NCBI GenBank assembly: GCA_963575745.1 | Contig: CAUYUJ010000372.1 | Span: 40,001-104,000, forward strand | DNA length: 64,000 bases | Source of the DNA: Prorocentrum cordatum | Lineage: Eukaryota > Sar > Dinophyceae > Prorocentrales > Prorocentraceae | Reading direction: 5' to 3' | In this document: positions 1 through 11,124 of the stretch, piece after piece | Numbering within the stretch: the first letter of the stretch is position 1 | Layout: every line of letters begins with the position of its first letter | Made by a program: the position numbers and the translations under genes | The notes under the pieces: model-generated | What the model was told of the DNA's origin: nothing | Databases searched by the model: none | What the model saw: only the letters and a program-made list of their open reading frames with translations

Positions 1-505
1 CCATCGGATTTCGGTGGACCCGCTCGCGCGTGGAGCACCAGATCGCGCGCGCGCGCGGACGCGCCCCTGGCGAGTTTCGCATTGTGGGACAAGTTGCCAT
101 ACTGGCCTGGAAGATAAAATGACCCCTAAACGGTGAACGATTGGATTTTGAAGTGGGCAATCTTTTCCCGCATTTTTCAAGAAAAGAAGCGCGAATCCTT
201 GACGGCGGCCGCTTGGATTTTGAAGTTGACGCGCGTGTTTCATTCCTTTTCCTCCTTCCTCCTCCTTCTCCTCCACGCCTTCCTTCCCTCCTCCTCCTCT
301 CCTTCCGCGCCCAGGTTAGCACAGGGGGGTCTGATTCCTTGGGGGGAAAAACCTAACATTATCAAGCCCGCCCAACAATAGAGGGAAAATAATCCCCGCC
401 GCGACGAGGAGGTTTCAGGGCCAGTGTCATTCACCGCCGAGCGAACAGGGGGTGGACCAAATCAAAACGCGTATGTGGGTTACTGCGGCTGGTCTCCTCT
501 TGCAC
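1..505. other. no gene recognised
   Basis: GC-rich sequence with a pyrimidine-rich patch at 238-305. Open frames are short, overlap on both strands and resemble no family I know. Confidence 0.5.
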
Positions 506-975
506 GCGGCCTGGCGGCCATGCCTGTTCGCGTGCGTCGGCAAATCATGCGCGCGTGCTCCTGTCGCGAGGCAATCGCCTCAGGAACGTTGCCGGGCGGA
601 AAGGCCGGCGGACCTGCGCGCTCGCATTGGCCTGGACTCACAGTCGTTGCCGTTGGGCGCTGCTCGGCGGCAGCGCCAGCTCTTGTGCATCCGCGGATTC
701 TGCGCGCTTGCTCGCAAGGCAAATGCCTCAAGGACGTTGCCCGGCGGAAAGGCCGGCGGCCCTGCGCGCTCTCGCGCCGAGCCGCTACCAAGGTTCGTCT
801 CCCACGGGGCGCTGTCTGGCGGCAGTGCCGGCTGTTTGTGCGTCCGTGGATTCTGTGACTTGGTCCTCGTCGAGACGCGGATGCCTCAAGGGCACAGGCC
901 GGCGGCACAGGCCGGCGGCACAGGCGGGCCGTCCTGCACGCTCGCATCTCCCTGGTTGTTGCACCTCGTTTCGTT
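506..975 (+). repeat. about 150-bp imperfect tandem repeat, three units
   Basis: The phrase GCCTCA followed by GGCGGAAAGGCCGGCGG recurs at about 577 and 725, and in a diverged form at about 883. Each is followed by a CTGCGCGCTC-like segment. The spacing is about 150 bp, so the overlapping open frames here reflect duplicated GC-rich DNA rather than a gene. Confidence 0.6.
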
Positions 976-995
976 GGAGATGTCCTCGTTTCGTT

Positions 996-1120
996 TCTCC
1001 TCCTCCTCCTCCTCCTCCTCCTCCTCCTCCTCCTCTCCCTCCTCCTCCTCCTCCTCCTCCTCCTCCTCCTCCTCCCCCTCCTCCTCCTCCTCCTCCTCCT
1101 CCCCCTCCTCCCCCTCTTGG
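996..1120 (+). repeat. (CTC)n tract
   Basis: Nearly pure CTC trinucleotide with a few extra C residues. It is purely pyrimidine on the plus strand. Confidence 0.95.
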
Positions 1121-1185
1121 GGCCTTCCTGGGGGGTCGCGGGAGCTACGCCTGTTGTCAAATCAGCGCCCTCGTCATCCTGGTGG

Positions 1186-1832
1186 AGTTGGGAGCTGGGG
1201 GGCCAGGCGCACGCCGTTGAGCATCTGTCGCTCGCGTACGCACGCGCGCCCCGCGTTCTGTCGTATGCGTGCCCCCGCTTGTCTGATGCATGACTGTACT
1301 TGGTCTTCTCCAGCGCGAGGCAGGAGATGTTGACGTCACAGCGTCTCAGTTGCAACTGCCTTTGGCGGGTGCCCTGAATGTCCAACTCGTCTGGCGCGCA
1401 AGTCAAGCATGGAGCAACGGAAATGTCACACATTTCGGCGCCACCCGGACGTTCCGAGGATGGGCAAGCATCCCACGGGATAGCTGCCTTGGCCAACGCA
1501 GTACGACTGCAGATGGGCAAGCACACCCAGCACCACGGAGTTGCGAACTGGGGGGCCAAGCGTACCCCGTTGAGCATCTGTCGCTCGCGCACGCACGCGC
1601 TCTCAGCGTTTTGTCGCACGAGTGCCCCCACTCGTCTCATGTATATCTTTGCTCAGCCTTCTCCAGCGTGAGGGCACGATATGAGGAAGTCACAGCGTCT
1701 CAATTGCAACTGCCTCGGGCGTGTGCCCTGAACTTCCCGCCCGCTCCTCTGGCGCGCAGGCCAAACATTGAACAACTAACATGTCACGAATTTCGGCGCC
1801 ACCCCGATGCTCCGAGGATGGGCCCACACACC
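1186..1832 (+). repeat. about 350-bp direct duplication
   Basis: Segments 1186-1475 and 1539-1832 share, in order, TTGAGCATCTGTCGCTCGCG, CTTCTCCAGCG, GTCACAGCGTCTCA, TTGCAACTGCCT and TTTCGGCGCCACCC. A third, more diverged relative lies at about 2385-2630 (CATTCAGCGCTGCG, AACCGCCTCTGGCG). No conserved coding frame runs through the copies. Confidence 0.7.
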
Positions 1833-2384
1833 CAAACATTGTCCGGATGAAGAGGCAGAACACGCAACCGCCTCCGGCGGGTGCAGAGATGCGGGCCGCA
1901 CCTGACAAAAGGCCAACGACGACATCGGCGGCAGGGGGGTGAGCTGCCCAGATCACCCTGAGGGTGGCCACCCGTCCTGGCTGTGCGTTGCCCTTTCGTG
2001 TCAACCTAGGGTGGTGATACGTCTGCGCTGCAACAGGCCCCCTCTTGCACCCCTCGGGTGGCGTCCCAGCTTGCGGCAGGGCAAGTGCCCCTGCCCTGCT
2101 GTGGAATGGGTTTCCCCCTACACCGGCAGGAAGGCGATCCTCCCCGCGGTTAAGCAGGCCCACATGTCAGCCGTCCCGCCCTTGCGGCCCCCTGAGAGCG
2201 TTCCTGGGGCCCTTCGACATGGCTGGGGAGCCAGCGTAGAACGCGATTCTGGGGGCTGACAGCTCATCCTTTGCACAGGCGGCCGCACACGCAACATGAC
2301 TTATCACCTGTACGATACATGGTGATATGGGCCACCGAGGTGCCCTCTGTCAAACATAAGATGCCGTACAGAGTTGGCCGTGGG
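1833..2384. other. no gene recognised
   Basis: Nothing beyond short overlapping open frames is visible between the duplicated unit and its diverged relative. Confidence 0.5.
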
Positions 2385-2778
2385 TTACGTTGTCAACCTA
2401 TACGTTGCACCCTGCCGCACGTGCACGCACGCGCATTCAGCGCTGCGTAGTCTGAGTGTCCCCCAATCATTTCTTTGGCGTCCTCACTCCGCCGCCTCCT
2501 CCAAGGCGGCAGAAAGTGAGGAATACATAGCCTCTCAAACACAACCGCCTCTGGCGTGTGCAAATGCGCTCCAACTTCTCTGGCGCACAAGCTTGGAAAA
2601 GGACCAACGTATATCACAACGGAGATGGCTGACTAGTGGTACGTTGACACTCATACCATGTGCCTGCAACGGTCCTTGTACCTTGGGGCACCGTTCGAAG
2701 GGTGGGTGAGCCATTGTGCCACATCCGACTTTACAAGATTATGCCTACCTCCAAGGGCATCAGCGCTACACTACAATC

Positions 2779-2990
2779 CTCCTTCTCATCATCCTCCTCC
2801 TCCTCCTCCTTCTCCTCCTCCTGATCTTCCCCGTCATCCTCCCCCAAGTGTTCCCCGAAGTGTTTCCACGACGGTTGGGGGAACACACGGTCCAATAGCT
2901 TGGCAAAGCTCTTGCAACAACGCTCGACCACATGGGCGATTCCAAAAGGCAGGGGGCGGCGGTGACTCGCCGCAGACGCCTTCGATCCGC
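2779..2990 (+). repeat. CTC tract plus 165-bp block, copy 1
   Basis: A CTC tract (2779-2825) runs into a block containing GTGTTCCCCGAAG, ACACGGTCCAATAGCTTGGC, AAGCTCT, TTCCAAAAGGCA and a GGCGGTGACTCGCCG hairpin. The same block follows another CTC tract at 3541. Confidence 0.7.
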
Positions 2991-3261
2991 CGCCCCCTGT
3001 GGTCTTGCCACAAGGGTGCCTGGCTTGCTAGATCCTACTGGTTTGGCTTTTTGAAGACCTTTCCCTTGGGGTTCAGGCCCAACGCGCCGACCACACGCAA
3101 TGGCCCACCCGCTGCGCCACCAACGCCTCCCAAAACGGCCGTCTCACTCGGGACATCCTCAAGCAATTGCGATCTTGGGGAGGGATCCTAGCCCAAGACG
3201 CCTTATGATAAGAATGAGCATTTCGCACGAGATATCCTCAACAGATGGCGATAGTGAAATC

Positions 3262-3540
3262 GATGGCCTCACAAGAGGCCCCCAAGACGGCCCCAAGAGG
3301 CCTCCAAGACGCCCAAGATGGCCTTCAAAACGGCCCTGGCCAAGTCGGCCCAGGGAGGCCCCCAAGACGGCTTCCGACGGCATCAGATGGGCCAGGAACG
3401 GCCTACGACGGCCAAAGAAGACCCCACGAAGCCCCCAAAGGCCCCCAAGAGGCCCGAGGAGGCCCCCAAGAGGCCTCCAAGAGGCTCTCAGCACGCTCCC
3501 AGGACACCCCAAAAGTGCCATAAGAGGCTGCCAAGAGCTT
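3262..3540 (+). repeat. degenerate CCAAGA(C/G)GCCC repeat
   Basis: Loosely periodic runs of CCCAAGACGGCC and CCAAGAGGCCCC, about 8-12 bases per unit, with no fixed monomer. The same sequence type fills 10310-10640, 34385-34574 and 42840-44110, and the reverse complement fills 13960-14720. Confidence 0.75.
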
Positions 3541-3775
3541 TCCTCCTCCTCCTCCTCCACCTCTTCTTCCTCCTCATCATCCTGCTCCTCCTCCTCCTCC
3601 CCCTTCTTCTCCTCACTCTCCCCTTCCTCACGTGTTCCCCGAAGGGTTTCAAACACGGCTGGGGGCACACATGGTCCGATAGCTTGGCCAAGCTCTAGCC
3701 CAACGTCGGGCCACAGAGTCAGGCGCTTCCAAAAAGGCATGGGGCGACGGTGATTCGCCGTAGGCAGCTTCGATA
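3541..3775 (+). repeat. CTC tract plus 165-bp block, copy 2
   Basis: CTC tract followed by the copy-1 block: GTGTTCCCCGAAGGGTTTC, GGTCCGATAGCTTGGCC, TTCCAAAAAGGCATGGGGCG and ACGGTGATTCGCCGT. Tract and block are duplicated together, so the pyrimidine tract is part of the repeated unit. Confidence 0.7.
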
Positions 3776-4019
3776 ACAATTACGCGGTACTTCGGGTATG
3801 GGGAGAATTTCGTATCAGCGGAGCCACAGAAATATCACTGCGTATCCTATAAGGCGCCATCATACATAAAGCAAAGCTGCAACGTTTCTGGTAGCACGCT
3901 GTTGGACAAACAATTCAAGAAACAACGTCTCCAACTTTGAAACATCGAGTACACAATGCAAACACTACTCATACGCCGTCAGAGGCAAAACAAAATACTT
4001 AATTTCCAGAATGGCGCCA

Positions 4020-4480
4020 TTGGGAACGCACTTAAAGCACAACGTCCTCGATAGGGCGTCGCCAGGAACACGTCAAACACGCGACGCTTCCCATAGAACG
4101 CCATCGGAACCACTGTAAAACAATTGCATTCTCGACGAGGTGCTTTCGGAATGCACTGAAGGAACACTGCGCTTCTGGCCATGCGCCGTCGGAAACGCTG
4201 GAATGCACCACCGACGAGTGGGCACACAGAGAATGCAACTTGTATGATCCTGGGGCTTACCATTGCGACGGACCATCCTCGAACGGTCTCGGATGGAATG
4301 CACCTGGAGCGTTCCTGGGACTCGCAGTGGTCTGGACCTGGATCGCACCACCCTCGAGCGAGCACGCACGAGATCCACCTGGGACTATCCTGGGGCTTAC
4401 CATTGTCTGGACCTGGAGCGCACCATCCTCGAATGGGCACTCACGGAATGCACCTGGAACGTTTTCTTGTTTTGCTGTAG
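4020..4480. repeat. degenerate repeat of about 85-90 bp
   Basis: Recurring GGAATGCACCTGGA, GGTCTGGACCTGGA, GCGCACCATCCTCGA and GGGCACTCACGG. Two further related units lie at 5365-5505. The minus-strand translation repeats a PFEDGA-like peptide, but the frame is not kept. Confidence 0.6.
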
Positions 4481-4610
4481 AGGCTGGCCTTGGCGGACAA
4501 AGGGAGCCACCCGTGACAAGCACCTTTGAAGGGGCCCAAGGACACACAAATAGATACACACAAACTTATCCCAGTGCGACCCTACCTAGGAGTTGGAGCA
4601 TTTAGGAAAG

Positions 4611-4778
4611 CAACATCTACATCTAGACCGACAGCTACATTTACATCTACACCTGCATCTAAATCTACATCAACATCAACAACGAGACTCGCATCTACAT
4701 CTACATCTACTCTTACATCTACAACTACATCTACAGTTACATCTACACCTACATCCACATCTACACCTAAACTATAAT
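4611..4778 (+). repeat. (CTACAT)n-like array
   Basis: Imperfect hexamer array of ACATCTACATCTAC with scattered substitutions. Confidence 0.9.
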
Positions 4779-5168
4779 GTGCTGCGCTATGCTATGCTAT
4801 GCTATGTTATGCTATGCTATGCTGAGCTATGATATGCTATGATATACTATGCTTGGCTGTGCTATGCTATGCTATGCTGTGCTAATGCTGCGCTGCGCTA
4901 TGCTGCGCTGCGCTAAGCTAAGCAAAGACAAGCTAAGCTAAGCTACATTAAGCTAAGCTAAGCTAGGCTGGGCTAAGCTAAGCTAAGCTAAACCAAGCTA
5001 AGCGAAGCTAAACTAAGCTAAGCTAAGCTAAGATGAGGTAAGTTAAGCTAAGCTCAGCTAAGCGAATCTAAGCTAAGCTAGGCTAGGCTAGGCTAAGCTA
5101 AGCTGAGCTAAGATGAGATAAGCCAAGCTAAGCTAAGCTAACCTAAGCTAAGCTAAGCTAAGCTGAGC
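4779..5168 (+). repeat. pentanucleotide array: GCTAT then AAGCT
   Basis: About 110 bp based on GCTAT passes into about 260 bp based on AAGCT (reading TAAGCTAAGC). Both have a 5-bp period, and the change of motif is gradual. Confidence 0.9.
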
Positions 5169-6373
5169 TGGGTGAACCCAGGGGGCGTAACTGGGGGAAC
5201 CGCGGGGCGGATGCCGGGGGAACCGCCCGGGGCGTTTTGCACTGCCCGATTCCCCATAGTTTCCCATAGTTGGCGGGTTTTCGTCTTCCCCCCCACTTCC
5301 CATATTTTCGCATATCTTCTGCGGAATCGACGATCAATTGTGTCTGTGTGTTTCTTTCCCTCCTGAACCTTCGAACGGTCCTGCTGGGGCGCACCGTCCT
5401 CGAACGGGCACTCACGGCGTGCAGCTGGGGCATGCCCGGAACGCACCATGGTCTGAATCTGAGGCTGGGGCGCACAACTCTCGAGCGGGCTCCCAGGCAA
5501 TGTTGATCTGGCCAGATCCGCTCCGATCTCGACGACGGGAGCTGGTGACCCCCCATGGAGGGATTCTGCCGTGTCGCCAAAAAAGGTCATAAACTTCGAA
5601 CCGTGTATCGGCCGCTGTGGAGCACAAACGGTAAAACCTGACGCGAATGCCCAGAATGCTCAACAATATTGCGTGACCATCAACCGCGAGATCCTGTCTT
5701 CTGTATCCAACGAATTCTTCTACAACGGCAGAGTCGTATTCCCGGCGCTTCTGTTGCTCATGCTGCTCTCGCGCAGAGGAGCTCCTGGGCACGACTGTCG
5801 CTGTGGAGCTGCATGAGCGCCGCGTCCCGCTGCGAACAGACCTGCGGATGGAATTCCTCCGTTTTGAAAGTCCTCCTCCCTCCAACCCTCCCAAAGCAGC
5901 ATCTCTACACCCACAAAGGCAGCACAACTTTTACAGACTCTGCATGCAACTGTCTTGCTCGGGCCTGTCCGCAGGCGCTGTGCACATATGCCACAGAACC
6001 TTCTAATAATCGAGCGCTGCTCATTGGAGGCAATCGGGATTCCACACCCGCGCCTTTGCATCAGACACGTGCGTCCCAAGTGGCTCGTTCCTTCGAGTCA
6101 CGCACCGAGCGCGCACGTTGCTGGAAAATAGCCCTTGCTGGCCCGACTTGGCCTTTGGGTCCGACAACTCGGATCAGTTTCAGACTACAGGGCCAGCTCA
6201 AGCCTATCCCAACCGCTCGGAGGCGAGAGGGGTCAAAGGGAAAAGCAGGAAGTCACGCCAAGGCCCGCATTCCAATTCACGTTCGCGCGGCACTCAGGTC
6301 ATGAATGCGGCGCGCCTCCAGGCAGAAGGTCATCGCATGACCACTGATTTGTCGTAGGATTCTGTCTGGTCGG
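5169..6373. other. no gene recognised
   Basis: Holds two units of the 85-90-bp repeat (5365-5505). A minus-strand open frame of 171 codons (5927-5412) matches no family. The rest appears unique. Confidence 0.5.
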
Positions 6374-7438
6374 TTGATGCAGTGGCTGGTGCATCTCCTC
6401 GTCCAGTTGCCCTCACTTCATGGCGGCACCCTGGCGTCCACTGCTCGGGTGTCACTAGAAATGCACCTGGCCCAATGTGACCCAAGGACTCCCAAGGAAG
6501 CCCCGACGGCCTCCAGAGCGCCCCTCACGAGGCCCAGGGGGCCCTGGGAGCTTCAAAATGGAGCGAAAAGCTGTGGGCACCTTGGGCCAGAGGCACCTTT
6601 AGCAACTAACCCTCGAACTGCATCCTACCGACGGCGCTTCGCCGGCTCCAGGTCGGGTGTGGTGCGCATTGTGGAGCGTCCAGTCGATGTCGGGTGCCGA
6701 GCTTGCTTTGTGCGTGCGCGGCCTCTTGCCTGTTCCTTACGCATTTTTTCATGCAGGCTGACAATGTCCCAATGTGGTGGACAGGGTGGCCACGAAACAC
6801 GCCAAAACATGACCGATGTTGCAGTGGCAAGTCCTGGTGAGGGCAGAATGACGATGCGTTGTGGTTCACCTGTCTACGGGGTCACAGGTCTGGTCTATGC
6901 CTGCTCTGGCTCTTCAAATTCCCACTGCAGTTTCGTCACCATTCTCGGCATCCCTGTAGTGGCTAGTTCAAAAACGTTGCTTGTCGATCATTTGGCGGCT
7001 GCTCTGTGCATGGAGCTGATGATATTCGGTTGCGGTGCTCTTCGCGCTGTTCGTCTATGTCCTCTGTGCGCTACGGAAAAGATGTACTTGACGTTCTGCT
7101 GGCTCGCCAATTGCCCTGCCATGCCCGCACGCCTCGTAGTGGTGTGGCCACAAGCACGCCGGGCTAGAACCGCAATAACGACACGCTGTGATTCGTCCGT
7201 CCGTTCGGCGTCATCCCGGCAAGGTGCACCCCTTGGGTGGTGCCTCCTAGCCAGGGGCTCGCATCCCTCCCGCTTCATTGTGCGTCCTCCTACTGCTTCG
7301 TCTCCTCCTGGTCCTTCTCCTCGACAATTCCCGTCTCACACTTACTTCTTCTGGTCTCTCCCGGCACTCAACCTACGCTTCTGCCTAGAAGTAGGGACCC
7401 AGCGGGTCATGCGGGCCTCAGCCAAAAAGAATATGTAG
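6374..7438 (+). other. 354-codon open frame, product unknown
   Basis: Among the longest frames not built on a simple repeat. The predicted product is Ser/Pro/Arg rich, with no signal peptide, membrane segment or motif I recognise, and a shorter frame on the other strand overlaps it. In DNA this GC-rich a frame of this length can arise by chance. I list it only because of its length. Confidence 0.15.
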
Positions 7439-7914
7439 CTGGGCCGAACTGTAGTCGTGGGCCGTCGCTTGCTCATTCATGGGGAAAGGTATTTCTAGGA
7501 ACGTGCCAGGGAACAAACCAGTCCGACCGCATCCCTGATCAGCAGCGTCGCAACAAGCAAGGCGCCTCGACCACCAGCCTCTGCTCACCACGCCCCTCAA
7601 ATTCATGTCTCTCTCGTGCCGTCGATGCCAGACGGAACACCGCAGCCGCAGGACTGCGAAACGGACTGCGAGCCAGGACGGCTGCCGAGATGCCTGCTTG
7701 GCACGACCGAGACCAGCGACCCCTAGAACTCTGCAATAATCTCAGGTCGGGCATGTCCCCCTGCAGGCGGATTCTGAAGGAAAAAAATACCGGAAGTTCG
7801 CACGTGTTCGTCCAGAGGCCAGCGAGTGGTGATCGAGCGCGGTGGCTCGAGACGCGGGGAGGCCCACATCTCGGGCAGCAACATGGTTAATCACACGCCG
7901 CCGTGGGGAACACA
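7439..7914. other. mostly unrecognised sequence
   Basis: Apart from the element end at 7743-7796, nothing identifiable. Confidence 0.5.
7743..7796 (+). mobile_element. left-end fragment of the 161-164-bp inverted-repeat element
   Basis: GGTCGGGCATGTCCCCCTGC followed by AGGCGG, with an A-rich continuation reading AAATACC, matches the left ends of the complete copies at 9237, 18416 and 18846. No matching right end is visible downstream. Confidence 0.6.
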
Positions 7915-8125
7915 TGGACGACTCCGGGAACCCTGAACCCAAAAACGTTTTCCTCTCTTGGGGGCACACGTTTCACTTCCGCCGCCTTCCGCCGAGCTTC
8001 CTTTTTCAACCACTGCGCCCAGGAACCTCTTCACCGGCTTCCGCCAGCGGAGGAGGCCTCTTTCACTTCCGCCGACCTTCCGCCGCCCTTCCGCGGCCCT
8101 TCCGCCGAGGAAGAGATGACAACTC
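7915..8125 (+). repeat. interspersed repeat B, copy 1
   Basis: Contains GGAACCCTGAACCCAAAAA, CTCTTGGGGGCAC, then runs of CTTCCGCCG ending CCGCCGAGGAAGAGATG. The same order of motifs occurs reversed at 34735-34575. A shorter copy lies near 61135-61215. Confidence 0.65.
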
Positions 8126-8899
8126 CTCCTATCCTTGAAGGCAAGGCCTTCTTTGGAACACCCTACGTGAGCGCGGTACTGGTGAAGACTAGGCTTTCGG
8201 GCAGGAGCGAAAGAGTAACACGCCGATGGGCTCCCGCCAGCGGCGTGTCATGATACTCAGCTTCTCCCCATTCGTTTTTTGCTGTGGAGGGCGACGAGAC
8301 GAGGAGCGCGCGACAACGAATCTCACGCCGTGAACAGCCAAGTAGCGTGAAGCAGATGGTCGCGTGAAGCAGAAGATCACCTATGGCAGGTGGGCTCGTG
8401 TGATGTTCCTGTTCTGCTGGGCAATCTTCTGGTTCACGCTCCCCCTGACTGTCTATTGGGGAACTGACAACCACCGAAATCCCCGGATCTCTCCTGGGTT
8501 GCGTTCTGACCAGACTTTCGAAACGAATCCATCGGTGGCGACGAGGGCCTTCCAGGAGGCCCAATAATGCGAAAACGAAGAAGGACTATCAGAATTGGTT
8601 CCCTTTTCCTTCTTGGAGTCTCAGCAACTTCAGCACCTGCCCGAATCGTACGCGGTCCACCTCTTTTTTGCTGCTGCTGCTGCTGCCGCTCGCGATGCTG
8701 AAGCTCGCTCTCGGGCCGAACGAAAGGAGGGGCAAAGGAGCAAAGGGAGGGGTGAGCGAATCGGCGCCGGTGTGTCGAGGGATGCGCCCGTCGCCCAGGC
8801 CGAAGCCAGCTGCACGCAGCAGATTTCGGACCCCTCTTCCCTGCCCCATCCACCCTGCTTTGAGCAGGGACCGACCGTCCTGGCATTCCTGTAGTCCTA
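8126..8899. other. no gene recognised
   Basis: A short (TGC)n run occurs at about 8668-8690. Otherwise only overlapping open frames without recognisable content. Confidence 0.5.
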
Positions 8900-9016
8900 C
8901 CACGAAATGTTCTTAGAACCCAAATATGTTCGAATAAGAAAAACAATGTTCTTAGAACATGAACCCGATGTGTTAAAGACAATCTCAATCAGAAATGTTC
9001 TAAGAACATTTCGTGG
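8900..9016. mobile_element. 117-bp element with perfect 20-bp terminal inverted repeats
   Basis: The left end CCACGAAATGTTCTTAGAAC (8900-8919) is the exact reverse complement of the right end at 8997-9016. The ATGTTCTTAGAACAT core also occurs once inside. The interior is AT-rich compared with its surroundings. I see no clear target-site duplication. This looks like a miniature inverted-repeat element or a strong hairpin. Confidence 0.6.
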
Positions 9017-9228
9017 AAACCACAGAAGATTCTTGAAACATTGTTTGATAGGGCTATGGGCGAGCCTGGACGTTTCGCCACTGCTTGACTGCTCGCCCGA
9101 CCCGACGCTCCGCTGCTCCCAGGTCCTCAGGAGGGAAGCCGATCCGACGGGTCGGCCTGTCGAGGTCCTGGGGGCCGCATCCTACACCGTGCGGGTGCAC
9201 CGGCATGACGTTCGGATATCGATCCTGG

Positions 9229-9405
9229 ATCTAGAATAAGGTCGGGCCTGTCCCCCTCCAGGGGGAACGTGGACGAACAATTAAAATACCTTCAGAATTC
9301 ACCAACAATATTCAAAAATGGTACACAAAAATCATCACCAGACTACTATTTACTATTTTTTGAATGTTCCCCCTGTAGAGGGACAGGCCCGACTTAAATC
9401 TAGAA
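9229..9405 (+). mobile_element. inverted-repeat miniature element, copy 1, with 8-bp target duplication
   Basis: The direct repeat ATCTAGAA (9229-9236 and 9398-9405) flanks a 161-bp element. Its ends, TAAGGTCGGGCCTGTCCC and the reverse complement of GGGACAGGCCCGACTTAA, form inverted repeats that extend inward through CAGGGGGAAC with few mismatches. The interior is AT-rich and non-coding. An 8-bp duplication is typical of hAT-type transposition. No transposase is visible in the window. Confidence 0.8.
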
Positions 9406-10309
9406 CGGCAGATCCCTCGGGTCTAGGGGGAAAACAAACCTACCTCGCTTTTGACCACCCTCGCTTCCAAGAGATACCAAACGATGCCAAATTGCAGCCT
9501 GTACTGGTCAGCGACGAGGAGGCGCGTGGTATGGCTTGGTTTTGCCTGGAAGCGAAAGCGGGGTAGGTAATTCACGCTCTGAGGGTCGGATCTCCCGTCG
9601 GGGCTCGAGCTCCTGCCCCTGCTCGTCCTGCCGGGCCGCCGCGCGACCTCGGCGTGCGCCAGCGCCCACTCGTCGCGCACCTGCGGGCGAAGGGAGGAGG
9701 CGGCTGCGCCGAGCAGGCCAGCTGCCCGCCCCCTTCTGCCAGGCTTCGATTAAAAAAAAGCGAGCCTGTGGTGTTGCTCTCATATGTGTAGCAAGCGCTG
9801 ATATTATGACATTGTGGAGAGATTGGCTGGCATCTATTGCATGATGGAGTGCTGCTCTACATTCACTTGTTTTTATTCACTGCGGACGTGGGCCAAAATG
9901 ACATATCCCAGTACAGACTCGAGGGGGCAGACTTTGACACGTTTTTGGCCCTTGACCGCGTGGTCGCTTAGATCCTGGCAAGATTACTTGCATAGCGTTT
10001 GCCCCTTTACCCCACCCACCCTGGCCCACCCCACCCCAGCCACCCAGCCACCCACCCGTCAACCCCACCCACCCCACGCACCCCTCCGCCGCAAAATCAA
10101 ACATCGCTGGGCCGAAAAGGCGTGCAAATGAGTCCCGACTTGCGTGAAGCCCAGATTTCCTTCCGGGCCTCGCCACGCGCGTAGAATCGGACACAAAAAC
10201 TATCCTTTTATCCATGCTTGGCCCTTGCAAGGCCTCCAGGTAGCTCCATCCGGCCGGCTTGGATGGGTAGAAAAAACAACAACCCATAAACATGAACTTG
10301 TGGCGCTCC
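9406..10309. other. no gene recognised
   Basis: A (CCCACC)-rich stretch lies at 10013-10092. Nothing else identifiable. Confidence 0.5.
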
Positions 10310-10640
10310 GTGCGCCCAAGACTGCCTCAGAGGCCTTCGAGATCGACCCAAGACGGGCCAATGGGCCGCCAAGAGGGCCTCAAGACGGCTCCGGGCGGCC
10401 CTGGTGCGGCCCAAGAGGCGCCAATGACAGCCCAAGAAGACCCCAAAGGGACCGAAGATAACCCAAGATAGCCCCAAGACGGCCCAATGGGGGCCCCAAA
10501 CAATCCAAGATGGCGCCAAGACGGCCCAAGAGGCGCCTGAGACGGTCCAGGAGGACCCCGAGAGGCTCCCAGGAGGCCCAAGCGAGCGTTTTGGAGGCTC
10601 CCAGACGGCCCCCGAGCGGCCGGGCGAAAGGCGAGAGGCC
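10310..10640 (+). repeat. degenerate CCAAGA(C/G)GGCCC repeat
   Basis: Same sequence type as 3262-3540, reading GCCCAAGACGGCTCC and CAAGAGGCGCC with no fixed period. Confidence 0.7.
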
Positions 10641-10783
10641 CATCGCCAGTGTAAAAAAACAGTTCTCCACGCTTTCGGGGCCCTGGATGCCTGTCTTCTG
10701 AGCGGCGTTGTCATGAGATCGACGATTGACGATCGAACGCCACAGACAGTGGGCAAACGAAAAGAGAAACGAGTTAATCGGAG

Positions 10784-10872
10784 GAGTCGGAGGGCGGAGG
10801 GGAGAGAGCGCGGAAGGAGGGAGGGAGATGAGGAGAAGGAGGAGGAGGAGGAGGAGAAAGAGGAAGATAATA
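10784..10872 (+). repeat. purine-rich tract
   Basis: GGAGGGAGG and GGAGGAGGA-type purine run with a few interruptions. Confidence 0.8.
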
Positions 10873-10995
10873 AGTTTAGCAACACATTAAGCAACCAGGA
10901 TCGGACATACATGCACCCCCTCGTACAAAGCAAAAAAAAACTAACTATGTTCAACCCTCCTGTGTAGGGTTCTCGGTTTGCATAGAGCACTGCGG

Positions 10996-11120
10996 TCTCA
11001 TACCTCCCTCTTCTCCTTCTCCCCTTCCCCCCTCCTCCTGCCTCCTCCTTCTCCTCCTCCTCCTCCTTCTCCTCCTCCTCCTCCTTCTCCTCCTCCTCCT
11101 CCTCCTCCTGCCTCCTCCTG
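10996..11120 (+). repeat. CTC tract
   Basis: CTCCTCCTCCTT-type pyrimidine run immediately before the satellite array. Confidence 0.9.
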
Positions 11121-11124
11121 CGCT

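Noticed and set aside
4905-5168. AAGCT array as telomere repeat
   Set aside because: Not a TTTAGGG-type motif, and it lies inside the contig between unrelated sequences.
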